This document shows positions 16,744-24,149 of a DNA stretch of 51,785 bases, piece by piece. A program made the translations under genes and the position numbers. The DNA comes from an uncultured Eubacteriales bacterium (GTDB lineage Bacteria > Bacillota > Clostridia > Christensenellales > UBA1242), in contig ONVD01000055.1 in NCBI GenBank assembly GCA_900321185.1, positions 1 to 51,785 of the forward strand, written 5' to 3'. Below the pieces are notes generated by a model that saw nothing but the letters and a program-made list of their open reading frames with translations, was not told the origin of the DNA and made no database searches. Position 1 is the first letter of the stretch. The number at the start of each line of letters is the position of its first letter.

Positions 16744-18360
16744 ATGTTTGCTCATTACAGACCGTTATTTTTTATATTTATCGCTCTGCTTATGGGGATA
16801 TATTTTGGCTATGTATTTTACTATATATCTAATACACTTTGTTTTATTACTTTAATCTTGTGTTTTGCAGTCATGTCACTAGTGTCAGTGAGCCTGATAA
16901 GTCACAATGATAAGATATTGAGTAAAATTTACGCTATCAGGCGTCCACTTATTTGCTTGACAACTTGTTTTATTTTAGGTTGTATGACTTTTGTAGGAAT
17001 GTATCGCACCTACACTTACGAATACGATTTTGATGAAGATACAGAATATTATGTAGTAGGTTCGGTCAAGACTAATTATTCGTATACAAACACTGAAGAA
17101 GGTGAAGAGTCTCTACGGTTTTTGATAAAAGACGCCGTTGTTATGGTGGACGATACCAAAGTTAGATTAAATAAAAACATTTATCTAAAGGTAACTGTCA
17201 GTGACTTTGGGGAAAACTCAGATTTGTACCAATTAAGTGTTAATGATGATATTGTGTTTGGTGGCAAATTTGTCAAAACCCCAGTGTTTGGTAATAATTA
17301 TTTGTATGAATATGCTTACAAAAATAATTTTGAATATTCTGTGTATCTAGACGAGGGTGATATAGTTTTGTACAATAAGGACCCAGTCGGACTAGATGCA
17401 GTACGTGAAAGAATCCATGATACTTTGTATAATTATATGTCGCCTAAATATGCATCGCTTGCTTATTCAGTTTTGATAGGTGACCGCACAGGGTTGGATG
17501 ACGAAATAGAAAACAACCTAAAGGCTACAGGCGTAGCACACATTATTGCAGTATCTGGATTGCACGTTGGTTTTGTGGTAACTTTGATGGCGCTTGTGCT
17601 AAAACTTTGTAGAATAAAAAGAGGTTATCTAAAATTTTTGATAACCAGTATAGTATTAGTTTTTTACTGTTTATTGTGTGGTATGACACCTTCAGTCACT
17701 CGTGCGACCATTATGGCAATATGTTTACTAAGTGCCAAGGCTTTCCAAAAGCAGTCGGATAGTTTGTCTAGTGTATCACTAGCGGGGCTCATTATACTAT
17801 GTTTCCATCCGTTATATGTGTTTGATGTAAGCTTTCAACTTAGTTTTTCCGCAGTATTTTCAATTATCTTATTAGTGCCTTTATTTAGCTTGTGCTACAA
17901 AAAATTCAAGAAAAACAAAATTGTTTATGGTGTATTCGATACAGTCAACCTAAGTCTTAGTGCTCAAATAGGAACAATGCCATACATAATGAAAACGTTC
18001 CATTATGTTAGTACATTTAGTTTACTTGTTAATATAATAGTTGTACCATTCTTTGGAATAGTGTATATGTTATTGTTTGTGCTAACATTATTAACGATAT
18101 TGCTACCATTTGTTGGTTATACTCTAATAGTACCAGAGTTGTGTTTTAGATTGATAGATTTGTTGACTGGTTGGATAGCATCTATTCCTTATGCAACATT
18201 ATCTGTCAATACTTTATTACCACTTGAGCTTTTTGTTTGGGCGTTTGCGTTGTTCTTAGTTAGTGACAAGTGTATTCTAAATAAACACACAAAACGAATG
18301 TTTGCCAGTTCGATTATATATCTTTCGATATTATTACTTATTTTGTGTTTAGTTTTGTAG
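16744..18360 (+). CDS. comEC: ComEC/Rec2-type competence membrane protein without the metallo-beta-lactamase domain
   Basis: ComEC forms the channel that takes up single-stranded DNA. N-terminal membrane segments are followed by the extracytoplasmic OB-like domain (~residues 90-230). The competence domain has AYSVLIGDRTGLDDEIENNL, GVAHIIAVSGLHVGFVV and GMTPSVTRATIMAICLLSAK, then many membrane helices. The 538-residue protein ends after the last helix. Typical full-length ComEC is ~700-800 residues and carries a C-terminal beta-lactamase-like nuclease domain, which is absent here and not encoded next door. holA follows, a common neighbour. Confidence 0.92.
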   Translation: MFAHYRPLFFIFIALLMGIYFGYVFYYISNTLCFITLILCFAVMSLVSVSLISHNDKILSKIYAIRRPLICLTTCFILGCMTFVGMYRTYTYEYDFDEDTEYYVVGSVKTNYSYTNTEEGEESLRFLIKDAVVMVDDTKVRLNKNIYLKVTVSDFGENSDLYQLSVNDDIVFGGKFVKTPVFGNNYLYEYAYKNNFEYSVYLDEGDIVLYNKDPVGLDAVRERIHDTLYNYMSPKYASLAYSVLIGDRTGLDDEIENNLKATGVAHIIAVSGLHVGFVVTLMALVLKLCRIKRGYLKFLITSIVLVFYCLLCGMTPSVTRATIMAICLLSAKAFQKQSDSLSSVSLAGLIILCFHPLYVFDVSFQLSFSAVFSIILLVPLFSLCYKKFKKNKIVYGVFDTVNLSLSAQIGTMPYIMKTFHYVSTFSLLVNIIVVPFFGIVYMLLFVLTLLTILLPFVGYTLIVPELCFRLIDLLTGWIASIPYATLSVNTLLPLELFVWAFALFLVSDKCILNKHTKRMFASSIIYLSILLLILCLVL

Positions 18361-18368
18361 TCTAATTA

Positions 18369-18397
18369 TTGACAAAATTTAAGTAGTGTGTAACAAT
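18369..18397 (+). promoter_or_regulatory. Possible promoter of holA
   Basis: A consensus TTGACA at 18369-18374 is followed by TAACAAT (18391-18397) at a 16-17-bp spacing. The -10 is weak. Confidence 0.45.
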
Positions 18398-18413
18398 TTA
18401 GTAGAGGGAAAGT

Positions 18414-19379
18414 ATGAAGTTTCAAGATTTAAAACACGAGTTAAATAACAATCTAGATTCAGTTTATATCATAAACGGCAAAGATGGTTTTTTGCGTCAA
18501 AAAGCACAAGATATGATTGAAACAAAGGCTGTAAGTAATCTTAAGGATATTAATATAACTAGGTATAACGATGATAATTACAATTTAGATGCAATTTTGC
18601 GTGACCTTGAGGCAATACCAATGATGGCGGATAATCGAGTGGTGGTGCTCAAAGATTTGGCTTTACGTTCGGTTGTAGATGCCGATTTTATCAAAAAGAT
18701 TTTGGAGAACAACATACACCATAGTATTTTACTAATAAGTGATGGAATAGGCGCTACATGGTACAAAAATTTAACTAAGTTTGCAACGATTGTGGATTGT
18801 TCTCCATTAGACGACGTAATACTGCAAAAGATAGCATTAAAAAGTTTTCAGGATAATCAAGTTGTAATTGATGCCAGTGCCTTAAGTATGCTGGTACAAT
18901 ATTGTTCGGGTGATTTAATGCGTATAAATAACGAAATTAACAAACTCTCGAATTATGTTGGCAAGAATGGCATGGTTACAACTGCAATTATTGCCGACCA
19001 AGTACACAAAGATTTGGACTACAATATATTTGAACTAAGTAATGCCGTGTCAAAAAAAGATGCCAAAACCGCATTAAATATAGTTAGACAATTGTTAATA
19101 CAAAAAGAATCACCACAAGTACTATTGATGATGTTGACTGCCAATTTTAGGCGTATGTTTTTTGCTGTTATCTCTAAAGAATCAAATGCAGATATAGCTA
19201 AAAAGTTAGGTGTAAAAGAGTATGCTATAAAAGTTGCAAAGGATATGGGTAGAAGATTTAGCCCTGTAAAGCTCAAAAACATTATAGATTTTGGCGGTGA
19301 ATTGGATTACAAAATTAAATCAGGTGAAATGTCTGCAGAAAATGCATTATATTATTTTATAACCAATATAACAATATGA
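18414..19379 (+). CDS. holA: DNA polymerase III delta subunit
   Basis: Delta opens the beta sliding clamp as part of the clamp loader. The 321-residue protein has the family layout: YIINGKDGFLRQKAQDMIET at the N-terminus, a central ATPase-like domain and the C-terminal collar helices with QKESPQVLLMMLTANFRRMF. Low sequence identity is normal in this family; size and the comEC neighbour support the call. AGAGGGAAAGT lies before the ATG. The gene ends in TGA, consistent with code 11. Confidence 0.92.
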   Translation: MKFQDLKHELNNNLDSVYIINGKDGFLRQKAQDMIETKAVSNLKDINITRYNDDNYNLDAILRDLEAIPMMADNRVVVLKDLALRSVVDADFIKKILENNIHHSILLISDGIGATWYKNLTKFATIVDCSPLDDVILQKIALKSFQDNQVVIDASALSMLVQYCSGDLMRINNEINKLSNYVGKNGMVTTAIIADQVHKDLDYNIFELSNAVSKKDAKTALNIVRQLLIQKESPQVLLMMLTANFRRMFFAVISKESNADIAKKLGVKEYAIKVAKDMGRRFSPVKLKNIIDFGGELDYKIKSGEMSAENALYYFITNITI

Positions 19380-19384
19380 TATTA

Positions 19385-19418
19385 AGTACTATGCACAGTA
19401 CTATGCGGTATACTATGC
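19385..19418. repeat. Array of three 12-bp repeats at the 3' side of alr
   Basis: Three head-to-tail units start at 19385, 19397 and 19409: AGTACTATGCAC, AGTACTATGCGG, TATACTATGCAC. The array fills the 42-bp gap between holA and alr. The same core recurs upstream of alr and, inverted, within it. Confidence 0.85.
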
Positions 19419-19432
19419 ACACTAGGAGTGTG
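19418..19432 (-). other. Small hairpin at the alr stop
   Basis: CACACT and AGTGTG form a 6-bp stem with an AGG loop over the alr stop codon. There is no clear U-run, so it is a weak end-of-gene signal at best. Confidence 0.35.
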
Positions 19433-20495
19433 TGACTATACTGCTTTTTATTTTATCAAAATTTGTTAAAATCTCATATGGTATTGTGTTATTAAATATA
19501 GCCAAAAGATTAGCGTCTATTTTGTGAATGCCTTGACACCCCATAACTACTGCATAGTCCCCGACATGACAATTTACATTACTGACGTCCACTATTACCA
19601 TATCCATACAGACGTTCGCAATGATTTTGCAAAGTTTTCCGTTGATTATGACCATACCAAATTTTTGGTTACTACGTAGATATCCTTGACCGTATCCAAT
19701 ACTAACAGTGGCAATGGATGTACCTTTTTTAATTAAATGTTCGCTACCATATCCTACCAAAGCATTTTCATTTAGAGTAGTTAAATGTACTATTTTTGCA
19801 AATACAGACATTACAGGTCTTAGGTTTTTATCTTCACCATAACCATACATACTGATACCCACTCTCACCATTGAGTAGTGCATTTTATTATACTTTGTTG
19901 TAGTATCAGAGTTTGCTATATGCACAATTGTATGCATAGTATTAGGTAGTAGTGCATAGTACTGGCTGAATTCTAGGTTTTGTTTTGTTGTACGAATAGA
20001 GTTATTCGCGTCACCAATATGTGAATAAATACCTTTTAAAATTATATTTGGATGTTTGGATATTAATTTAAGTGCTTGTCTAAAATCTTTTTTACTACTA
20101 AATCCTAATCTATGCATTCCTGTATCAATTGCTAAATGTACACCAACACTATTTGTATTAAGTTTGTTAATCAAAAAATTTATTTCGTCTATACAGCTGA
20201 CTGTGACTTCTAACTGGTTGTCTATTATGCTTTGTAGGTTTTCGTTTTCAAATTCTCCTAAGATAAGTATTGGCAAATCCGTTTCTTTTCGCACAGTGCA
20301 TCCTTCGACCACATTTGCAACAGCAAGATAATCTGCATAACACAAAATAGTATTGAGCACGTTTTTTACACCGTGTCCATAAGCATTATCTTTTATAACG
20401 GCACAAAGTCTTACGCCTTTATCAAGTTTAGATTTTATTGTTTTTAAGTTATATCTTAGATTTTCTAGGTTAATTGTTTTTAAACAATTGCTCAT
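19422..20495 (-). CDS. alr: Alanine racemase
   Basis: Makes D-alanine for peptidoglycan with PLP. The barrel domain has CAVIKDNAYGHG with the PLP lysine, then AIDTGMHRLGF and the SHIGDANN strand. The C-terminal domain has SIGYGQGYLRS with the catalytic tyrosine, plus VCMDMVIVDVS. Start is the ATG at 20495 behind GAGGTGA; the GTG at 20501 belongs to that ribosome site. The 357-residue length is normal. The gene is transcribed alone against its neighbours, and both sides carry the GTACTATGC repeat. Confidence 0.96.
   Translation of the reverse strand: MSNCLKTINLENLRYNLKTIKSKLDKGVRLCAVIKDNAYGHGVKNVLNTILCYADYLAVANVVEGCTVRKETDLPILILGEFENENLQSIIDNQLEVTVSCIDEINFLINKLNTNSVGVHLAIDTGMHRLGFSSKKDFRQALKLISKHPNIILKGIYSHIGDANNSIRTTKQNLEFSQYYALLPNTMHTIVHIANSDTTTKYNKMHYSMVRVGISMYGYGEDKNLRPVMSVFAKIVHLTTLNENALVGYGSEHLIKKGTSIATVSIGYGQGYLRSNQKFGMVIINGKLCKIIANVCMDMVIVDVSNVNCHVGDYAVVMGCQGIHKIDANLLAIFNNTIPYEILTNFDKIKSSIVTHS
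19934..19963 (-). repeat. Two inverted copies of the GTACTATGC motif inside alr
   Basis: On the minus strand, AGTACTATGC (19963-19954) and AATACTATGC (19943-19934) lie 20 bp apart within the codons for QYYALLPNTMHT. They are inverted relative to the flanking arrays. Confidence 0.6.
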
Positions 20496-20580
20496 ATTCA
20501 CCTCGTTAAAGGATATATATGAAGAATCATTAAAATATGTTATATATATTGTAAAAATTTATTTTCGTCACACAAATGAC

Positions 20581-20615
20581 AGTACTATGCATGAGTACTA
20601 TGCAATGTACTATGC
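20581..20615. repeat. Array of three repeats upstream of alr
   Basis: Units begin at 20581, 20594 and 20606: AGTACTATGCATG, AGTACTATGCAA, TGTACTATGCGG. The core and the near 12-bp period match the array at 19385-19418. It lies about 90 bp before the alr start and just past the tRNA terminator. Confidence 0.85.
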
Positions 20616-20633
20616 GGTAAATAGCAAAAAAGT

Positions 20634-20667
20634 TATAAAAAAAAGATTTTAGCACTAACTAAAATCT
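20634..20667 (-). terminator. Terminator of the tRNA-Leu/tRNA-Lys unit
   Basis: Minus strand: AGATTTTAG (20667-20659) pairs with CTAAAATCT (20652-20644) around a 6-base loop, followed by a run of Ts. It ends the tRNA transcript before alr. Confidence 0.85.
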
Positions 20668-20679
20668 AAATATTCCTCA

Positions 20680-20755
20680 TGGTGGTCGATTAGGGACTTG
20701 AACCCTAGACCCACTGATTAAGAGTCAGTTGCTCTACCAACTGAGCTAATCGACC
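20680..20755 (-). tRNA. tRNA-Lys (CTT)
   Basis: Cloverleaf with encoded CCA. Acceptor GGTCGAT/ATCGACC, D arm GCTCAGTTGGTAGAGC, T arm TAGGG-TTCAAGT-CCCTA. The anticodon arm is ACTGA-CTCTTAA-TCAGT, so the anticodon is CTT, reading AAG. Confidence 0.96.
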
Positions 20756-20760
20756 AAACT

Positions 20761-20775
20761 CGTGACATGCGTCAC
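20761..20775 (-). other. Hairpin between tRNA-Leu and tRNA-Lys
   Basis: GTGAC and GTCAC pair across ATGC in the 28-bp spacer of the two tRNA genes, a likely processing signal in a common transcript. Confidence 0.4.
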
Positions 20776-20783
20776 AGTCCTAT

Positions 20784-20873
20784 TGGTGCGGCCGAGAAGA
20801 CTTGAACTTCCAAGGTTTAAAATCAACCACAAGATCCTTAGTCTTGCGCGTCTGCCAATTCCGCCACGACCGC
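20784..20873 (-). tRNA. tRNA-Leu (AAG)
   Basis: A 90-base class II tRNA with encoded CCA. Acceptor GCGGTCG/CGGCCGC, the usual Leu D arm (GGCGGAATTGGCAGACGC), a long variable arm and T arm GGAAG-TTCAAGT-CTTCT. The anticodon arm is CAAGA-CTAAGGA-TCTTG, so positions 34-36 are AAG. An A at position 34 is unusual in bacteria outside tRNA-Arg(ACG). Confidence 0.94.
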
Positions 20874-20875
20874 AT

Positions 20876-20904
20876 GTGTTACTTCGAATAACACAAACAT
20901 TATA
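20876..20904 (-). promoter_or_regulatory. -10 region and start hairpin of the tRNA-Leu/tRNA-Lys unit
   Basis: Minus strand: extended -10 TGATATAAT (hexamer 20904-20899), with no clear -35. Between it and the tRNA, GTGTTA (20894-20889) and TAACAC (20881-20876) form a stem around a 7-base loop, directly 5' of the mature tRNA end. Confidence 0.55.
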
Positions 20905-20986
20905 TCATACATTTTTAAATAAATAAAGAGTTTTTGACTAAATTTTTTAAAATTTTTTACATTTCTTTTTTATTCTCAAAACAGAC

Positions 20987-21015
20987 TTGACAAAACTTTG
21001 TAACTGTGGTAGATT
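20987..21015 (+). promoter_or_regulatory. Promoter of the ferredoxin gene
   Basis: Consensus TTGACA (20987-20992), 17-bp spacer, TAGATT (21010-21015) preceded by TGG. AAGGAGGAGG and the ATG follow. Confidence 0.8.
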
Positions 21016-21044
21016 GTTAGAAAACTTTCAAGGAGGAGGATTTT

Positions 21045-21218
21045 ATGGTCAGTAAAGATAAGTGCATTGGATGTTGTTCTTGCGTTAATGTTTGTCCTGT
21101 AAATGCCATAAAGTTAGGTGCTGACGGCAAAGCTCAAATAGATAAAAACATATGCATAAAATGTCATACGTGCGAAAATATTTGTCCAGTTGGTGCAATT
21201 AAAATAGAAGAGGATTAA
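21045..21218 (+). CDS. 2[4Fe-4S] ferredoxin
   Basis: A 57-residue electron carrier. Two classical cluster motifs are present: CIGCCSCVNVCP near residue 7 and CIKCHTCENICP near residue 37, each CxxCxxCxxxCP. This is the clostridial ferredoxin layout of two pseudo-symmetric halves. AAGGAGGAGG lies before the ATG. The next gene starts 4 bases after its stop, so the two are cotranscribed. Confidence 0.96.
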   Translation: MVSKDKCIGCCSCVNVCPVNAIKLGADGKAQIDKNICIKCHTCENICPVGAIKIEED

Positions 21219-21222
21219 TAAA

Positions 21223-22797
21223 GTGAATCAACCTACAAACATCGAAAATTTAGAAAATGTTGTTTCTACAAAAGAAAAGATAGCCTTGCTCGAGTTAACT
21301 CCGCGTAGTGCTAGACTAATATTGGCTTGGTATACTTCGGGGGTTTCGTTTGAGGTCTGTGATGAAATTGTCGAACCACTCAAAGCTTATGATGATATGT
21401 TTAGAGAAGGGTACATAAAACCTACTGAGATTGCTGGTACAATCAAAGTGGTTAAGATGTTTCGTAAATTGTGCGATGCTATGCAAGTTACTAAGGCAAT
21501 TGCGTATGCTAGCAGTGATTTTCGTGAAGCTAAAAACTATTTTGGTTTTCTTGAGGAAATTGAGATTGCTAGTGGTTTTAAGATTAGACTAATGACCCCA
21601 GAAGACGAGATTACTGCGTGTTATACAAGTGTTGTCAATACGTTGGACATCCCCAAAGGTATTATCTTTAATGTAGATGCTGATAAGACTCAAGTCATTA
21701 TTTATTCACGTAAAAATATTTTGTATGTCAATACGATTGCTTTTGGTGCAAATACATTATCTGCGTTGTTTATGGAGCAAGGTTCGCCTGTGGAACAATC
21801 AAAAGCTATGCATGACTTTTTTTGTTATGTACTTAACAAACTAAATCTTCCTCAAGAGTTGGATATCTCTGAAATGCAATTTATTGGTGTAGGTGAGGTC
21901 TTTAAGAGTTTAGGCACTATTAGTCGTAGGGGCAAAAAGTATCCTTTGGACTTGGTACACAATTATGTTATGTCTAACAAAGATGTTTTAGACGTTTATA
22001 ACGCGGTAAAAACACTTGATGTTGACAAACGTTCAAAAATAAAAGGTGTATCAGTCACAAGTGCTGGTGCTTTATCTGGTGGCTTGGCTATTGTTACTGC
22101 TTTGGTTGATAAATTTGACATCCAAACATTGGTTATTGCTGGTGCGTCATCTATTGCTATTGGTGTTATGTTTAACCAATGTGTCCCTATCACTGCTGAA
22201 AAGCCTATTGTAGATATTTTGGTATACAGTTTGAATGCTAATGTGGACTATTATGGCGTAGACGAAAGGAATGGCTTGCATGTCTACGCTCTTGCTATGA
22301 TGTTATTCAAACAATTGCGTGTACAGCACAAGCTTACTCGTCAACACATAAAAGCGTTAAAGATTGCTTGTTATCTCAACGGTTGTGGTAAACGCTTGAG
22401 ATATCAAAACGCAAACAAGAACGCTTTACCGATAATACTTAATTCGCAAATATATGGCGCGTCACATCGAGACTTGGTATTAGCGGGCTTTATTGTAAGT
22501 TCACAGAATAGCGAAGACTTTTCATTGTCTGAGTGGGTAAAATATAAGGATATCGTCAATGATGATGACCTAGATGCTGTTAAAAAACTGGCGGTATTAC
22601 TAAAAATTTGTGTTGGACTAGATAAAACGCAACAATCTCACATCAAAGAAATTGTCTGTGATGTATTGGGAGATAGTGTGATTATGAAGACTGTTTTGCG
22701 TGACCAAAATATCGATGCAACTTACGAAATAGAGAGTGCTAACGAGGCGCGCAATGACTTTAAACGTGTTTTTGGTAAAAATCTTGAACTTATATAA
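21223..22797 (+). CDS. Ppx/GppA-family protein with degenerate active sites
   Basis: The 524-residue protein follows the exopolyphosphatase/guanosine-pentaphosphatase layout: an actin-like N-terminal half (AIAYASSDFREAKNYFGFLE, SGFKIRLMTPEDEITACY) and an HD-like helical C-terminal part (IYGASHRDLVLAGFIVSS). The catalytic loops are lost. The first phosphate loop, normally DIGSNS, reads LELTPRSARL at 23-32. The second, normally DIGGGSTE, reads FNVDADKTQV. The LLHDIG motif of the HD part reads YLNGCGKRL. A catalytic role is unlikely; sensing or scaffolding is possible. Start is GTG 21223 with GAGG upstream, coupled to the ferredoxin. Confidence 0.75.
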   Translation: MNQPTNIENLENVVSTKEKIALLELTPRSARLILAWYTSGVSFEVCDEIVEPLKAYDDMFREGYIKPTEIAGTIKVVKMFRKLCDAMQVTKAIAYASSDFREAKNYFGFLEEIEIASGFKIRLMTPEDEITACYTSVVNTLDIPKGIIFNVDADKTQVIIYSRKNILYVNTIAFGANTLSALFMEQGSPVEQSKAMHDFFCYVLNKLNLPQELDISEMQFIGVGEVFKSLGTISRRGKKYPLDLVHNYVMSNKDVLDVYNAVKTLDVDKRSKIKGVSVTSAGALSGGLAIVTALVDKFDIQTLVIAGASSIAIGVMFNQCVPITAEKPIVDILVYSLNANVDYYGVDERNGLHVYALAMMLFKQLRVQHKLTRQHIKALKIACYLNGCGKRLRYQNANKNALPIILNSQIYGASHRDLVLAGFIVSSQNSEDFSLSEWVKYKDIVNDDDLDAVKKLAVLLKICVGLDKTQQSHIKEIVCDVLGDSVIMKTVLRDQNIDATYEIESANEARNDFKRVFGKNLELI

Positions 22798-22802
22798 TAG
22801 AT

Positions 22803-22843
22803 AAAAAGGTTAGTGGTACTAAAACCACTATCTTTTTATTTTT
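22803..22843 (+). terminator. Terminator after the Ppx/GppA-like gene
   Basis: AAAAAG-gt-TAGTGGT pairs with ACCACTA-t-CTTTTT around a short loop and is followed by a T-rich tract. Confidence 0.85.
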
Positions 22844-22858
22844 GGTTGGCATAAATAT

Positions 22859-22887
22859 TTGCAAACTTAACTTTTTGATGATATACT
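22859..22887 (+). promoter_or_regulatory. Promoter of mreB
   Basis: TTGCAA (22859-22864), 17-bp spacer, extended -10 TGATATACT (hexamer 22882-22887). A start near 22894 leaves a 5' leader of about 155 bases. Confidence 0.65.
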
Positions 22888-22893
22888 ATACTA

Positions 22894-23020
22894 ACTGAAG
22901 TTGTCGGCAAACAGCCCGAAGGGATACTTGCCAGCAACTGATGCCGGTTCAAACTGTGATGCCACAATTTATTGTGGTGTTGAGACAGCAACATAAAAAT
23001 TTGACTTGTTCAAATTTTTA
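22894..23020 (+). ncRNA. Structured 5' leader of mreB (unrecognised RNA element)
   Basis: The leader folds into successive hairpins. At 22900-22937, GTTGTCGGCAA pairs with TTGCCAGCAAC (one wobble, one mismatch) around an inner CCC-GAA-GGG stem. CCACAA and TTGTGG pair at about 22962-22977. GTTG and CAAC pair at about 22979-22992. Last is an 11-bp A/T hairpin, TAAAAATTTGA with TCAAATTTTTA (22994-23020). GATGCC occurs twice between the first two stems. I compared it by eye with glycine, c-di-GMP, SAM, TPP, fluoride and T-box patterns and it fits none. Confidence 0.5.
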
Positions 23021-23051
23021 CATCACATAGTTTATATTTCGTGAGGTGGCT

Positions 23052-24053
23052 ATGTCAAAGATTAAAATAGGTGTGGATATGGGGTCAACCAGTACCACAA
23101 TATATAGAGATGGTATGGGTATTATTTTGCATGAGCCAACTAAGGCGTTGTGTGAGATAAACGAACGTGGACATTTGAGTATAAAAGAGTATGGCAAGCG
23201 CGCAGAAAAATTGCAAGGTAGAGTGCCTACGCATTTTATGCTGGTAGACCCAGTAGTAGATGGGCAAATCAAAAATGTCGAAGTTGCCACCAAACTATTG
23301 CGTAAATATGTTCAAATGGTTACAACTGATGACCCAGATGCTAGGATAAGTGCTGTTTTTAGTGTGCCTTGCGGTCTTTCGCTAGAAAATAAAAAGCAAT
23401 ACCAGGTTGTGGCATATGGTGCGGGGATTAGTGATGTGTGGCTTGTCCCGACAGTGATTGCTAGTGCCTTGGGCGCTGGATGTGATTTAGTTAATCAGCT
23501 CAACACTTTTATTGTGGATATAGGTGGAGGGTGTACTGATATTGCGGTTATTGGTGAGTGTGGTATAATACATGGGTTGACATTGAATGTTGGTGCAGAC
23601 AAGATGAATAAGTCTATTGAGCGCTATACTAAACAAAAATTTGACTTAGTTATTGACCAGCGTACATCACAATTGTTAAAAGAAGAGATTGGTTCTTTGT
23701 TGCCAAACGATGTATCGAGTATGATAGTTAAGGGCGTTGCCTCAGATAATAGTATACAAGAAGTACTCGTAACAGCAGATGATGTGTACAAAGCAGTTGT
23801 GGAATATTACGAACTAGTTACCGAATCAGTTAACACCATTATCAATGCGTGTTCGCCTGAGGTCGTGGGGTATATCCACGAGGTCGGTATTGTTGTTTGT
23901 GGCAACGCTAGTAAGATTGTTGGATTGGACAGATTTATGACAAATTATCTAAACATTCGTGTAGCTGTAGTCGAAGGGAGTACGTCCGCACAAGGTCTTG
24001 GTATGTTACTGGGTGATAAAAAACTACTCAAGACAATTTTGGAAGAAAATTAA
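23052..24053 (+). CDS. mreB: MreB-like actin, divergent
   Basis: MreB filaments organise cell-wall synthesis in rod-shaped cells. The actin fold is seen in phosphate motif 1 (VDMGSTSTTIYRDGMGII), the VDPVVDGQIKN segment, the ASALGAG region and phosphate motif 2 (IVDIGGGCTDIAVIG). The C-terminal adenosine motif, usually G-G-G-A, reads VVCGNASKIVGLD, so nucleotide binding may differ. Length (333) is normal. ATG 23052 is used because the upstream GTG at 23046 is part of the GAGGTGG ribosome site. No mreC or mreD follows; a terminator does, then minD. Confidence 0.9.
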   Translation: MSKIKIGVDMGSTSTTIYRDGMGIILHEPTKALCEINERGHLSIKEYGKRAEKLQGRVPTHFMLVDPVVDGQIKNVEVATKLLRKYVQMVTTDDPDARISAVFSVPCGLSLENKKQYQVVAYGAGISDVWLVPTVIASALGAGCDLVNQLNTFIVDIGGGCTDIAVIGECGIIHGLTLNVGADKMNKSIERYTKQKFDLVIDQRTSQLLKEEIGSLLPNDVSSMIVKGVASDNSIQEVLVTADDVYKAVVEYYELVTESVNTIINACSPEVVGYIHEVGIVVCGNASKIVGLDRFMTNYLNIRVAVVEGSTSAQGLGMLLGDKKLLKTILEEN

Positions 24054-24074
24054 TTAATCAAACTATTATTGTCG

Positions 24075-24117
24075 AAAGAGAATGGTATGCGTATCATTCT
24101 CTTTACTTTTTTATTTT
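24075..24117 (+). terminator. Terminator between mreB and minD
   Basis: AAAGAGAATG and CATTCTCTTT form a 10-bp stem around a 10-base loop, followed by ACTTTTTTA. A possible minD promoter (TTTACT 24102-24107, 16 bp, TACAAT 24124-24129) overlaps its 3' side. Confidence 0.85.
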
Positions 24118-24149
24118 TGTAGATACAATTTTTTCTAAAAGGAGAATCT

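Noticed and set aside
19385-20615. CRISPR array suggested by repeated units near alr
   Set aside because: Units are only 10-12 bp with 2-3-bp gaps and no unique spacers, and no cas genes are present.
22894-23020. Glycine or c-di-GMP riboswitch upstream of mreB, because of CCGAAGGG and GGCAAAC
   Set aside because: The order and context of these words do not match either consensus, and the other conserved blocks are missing.
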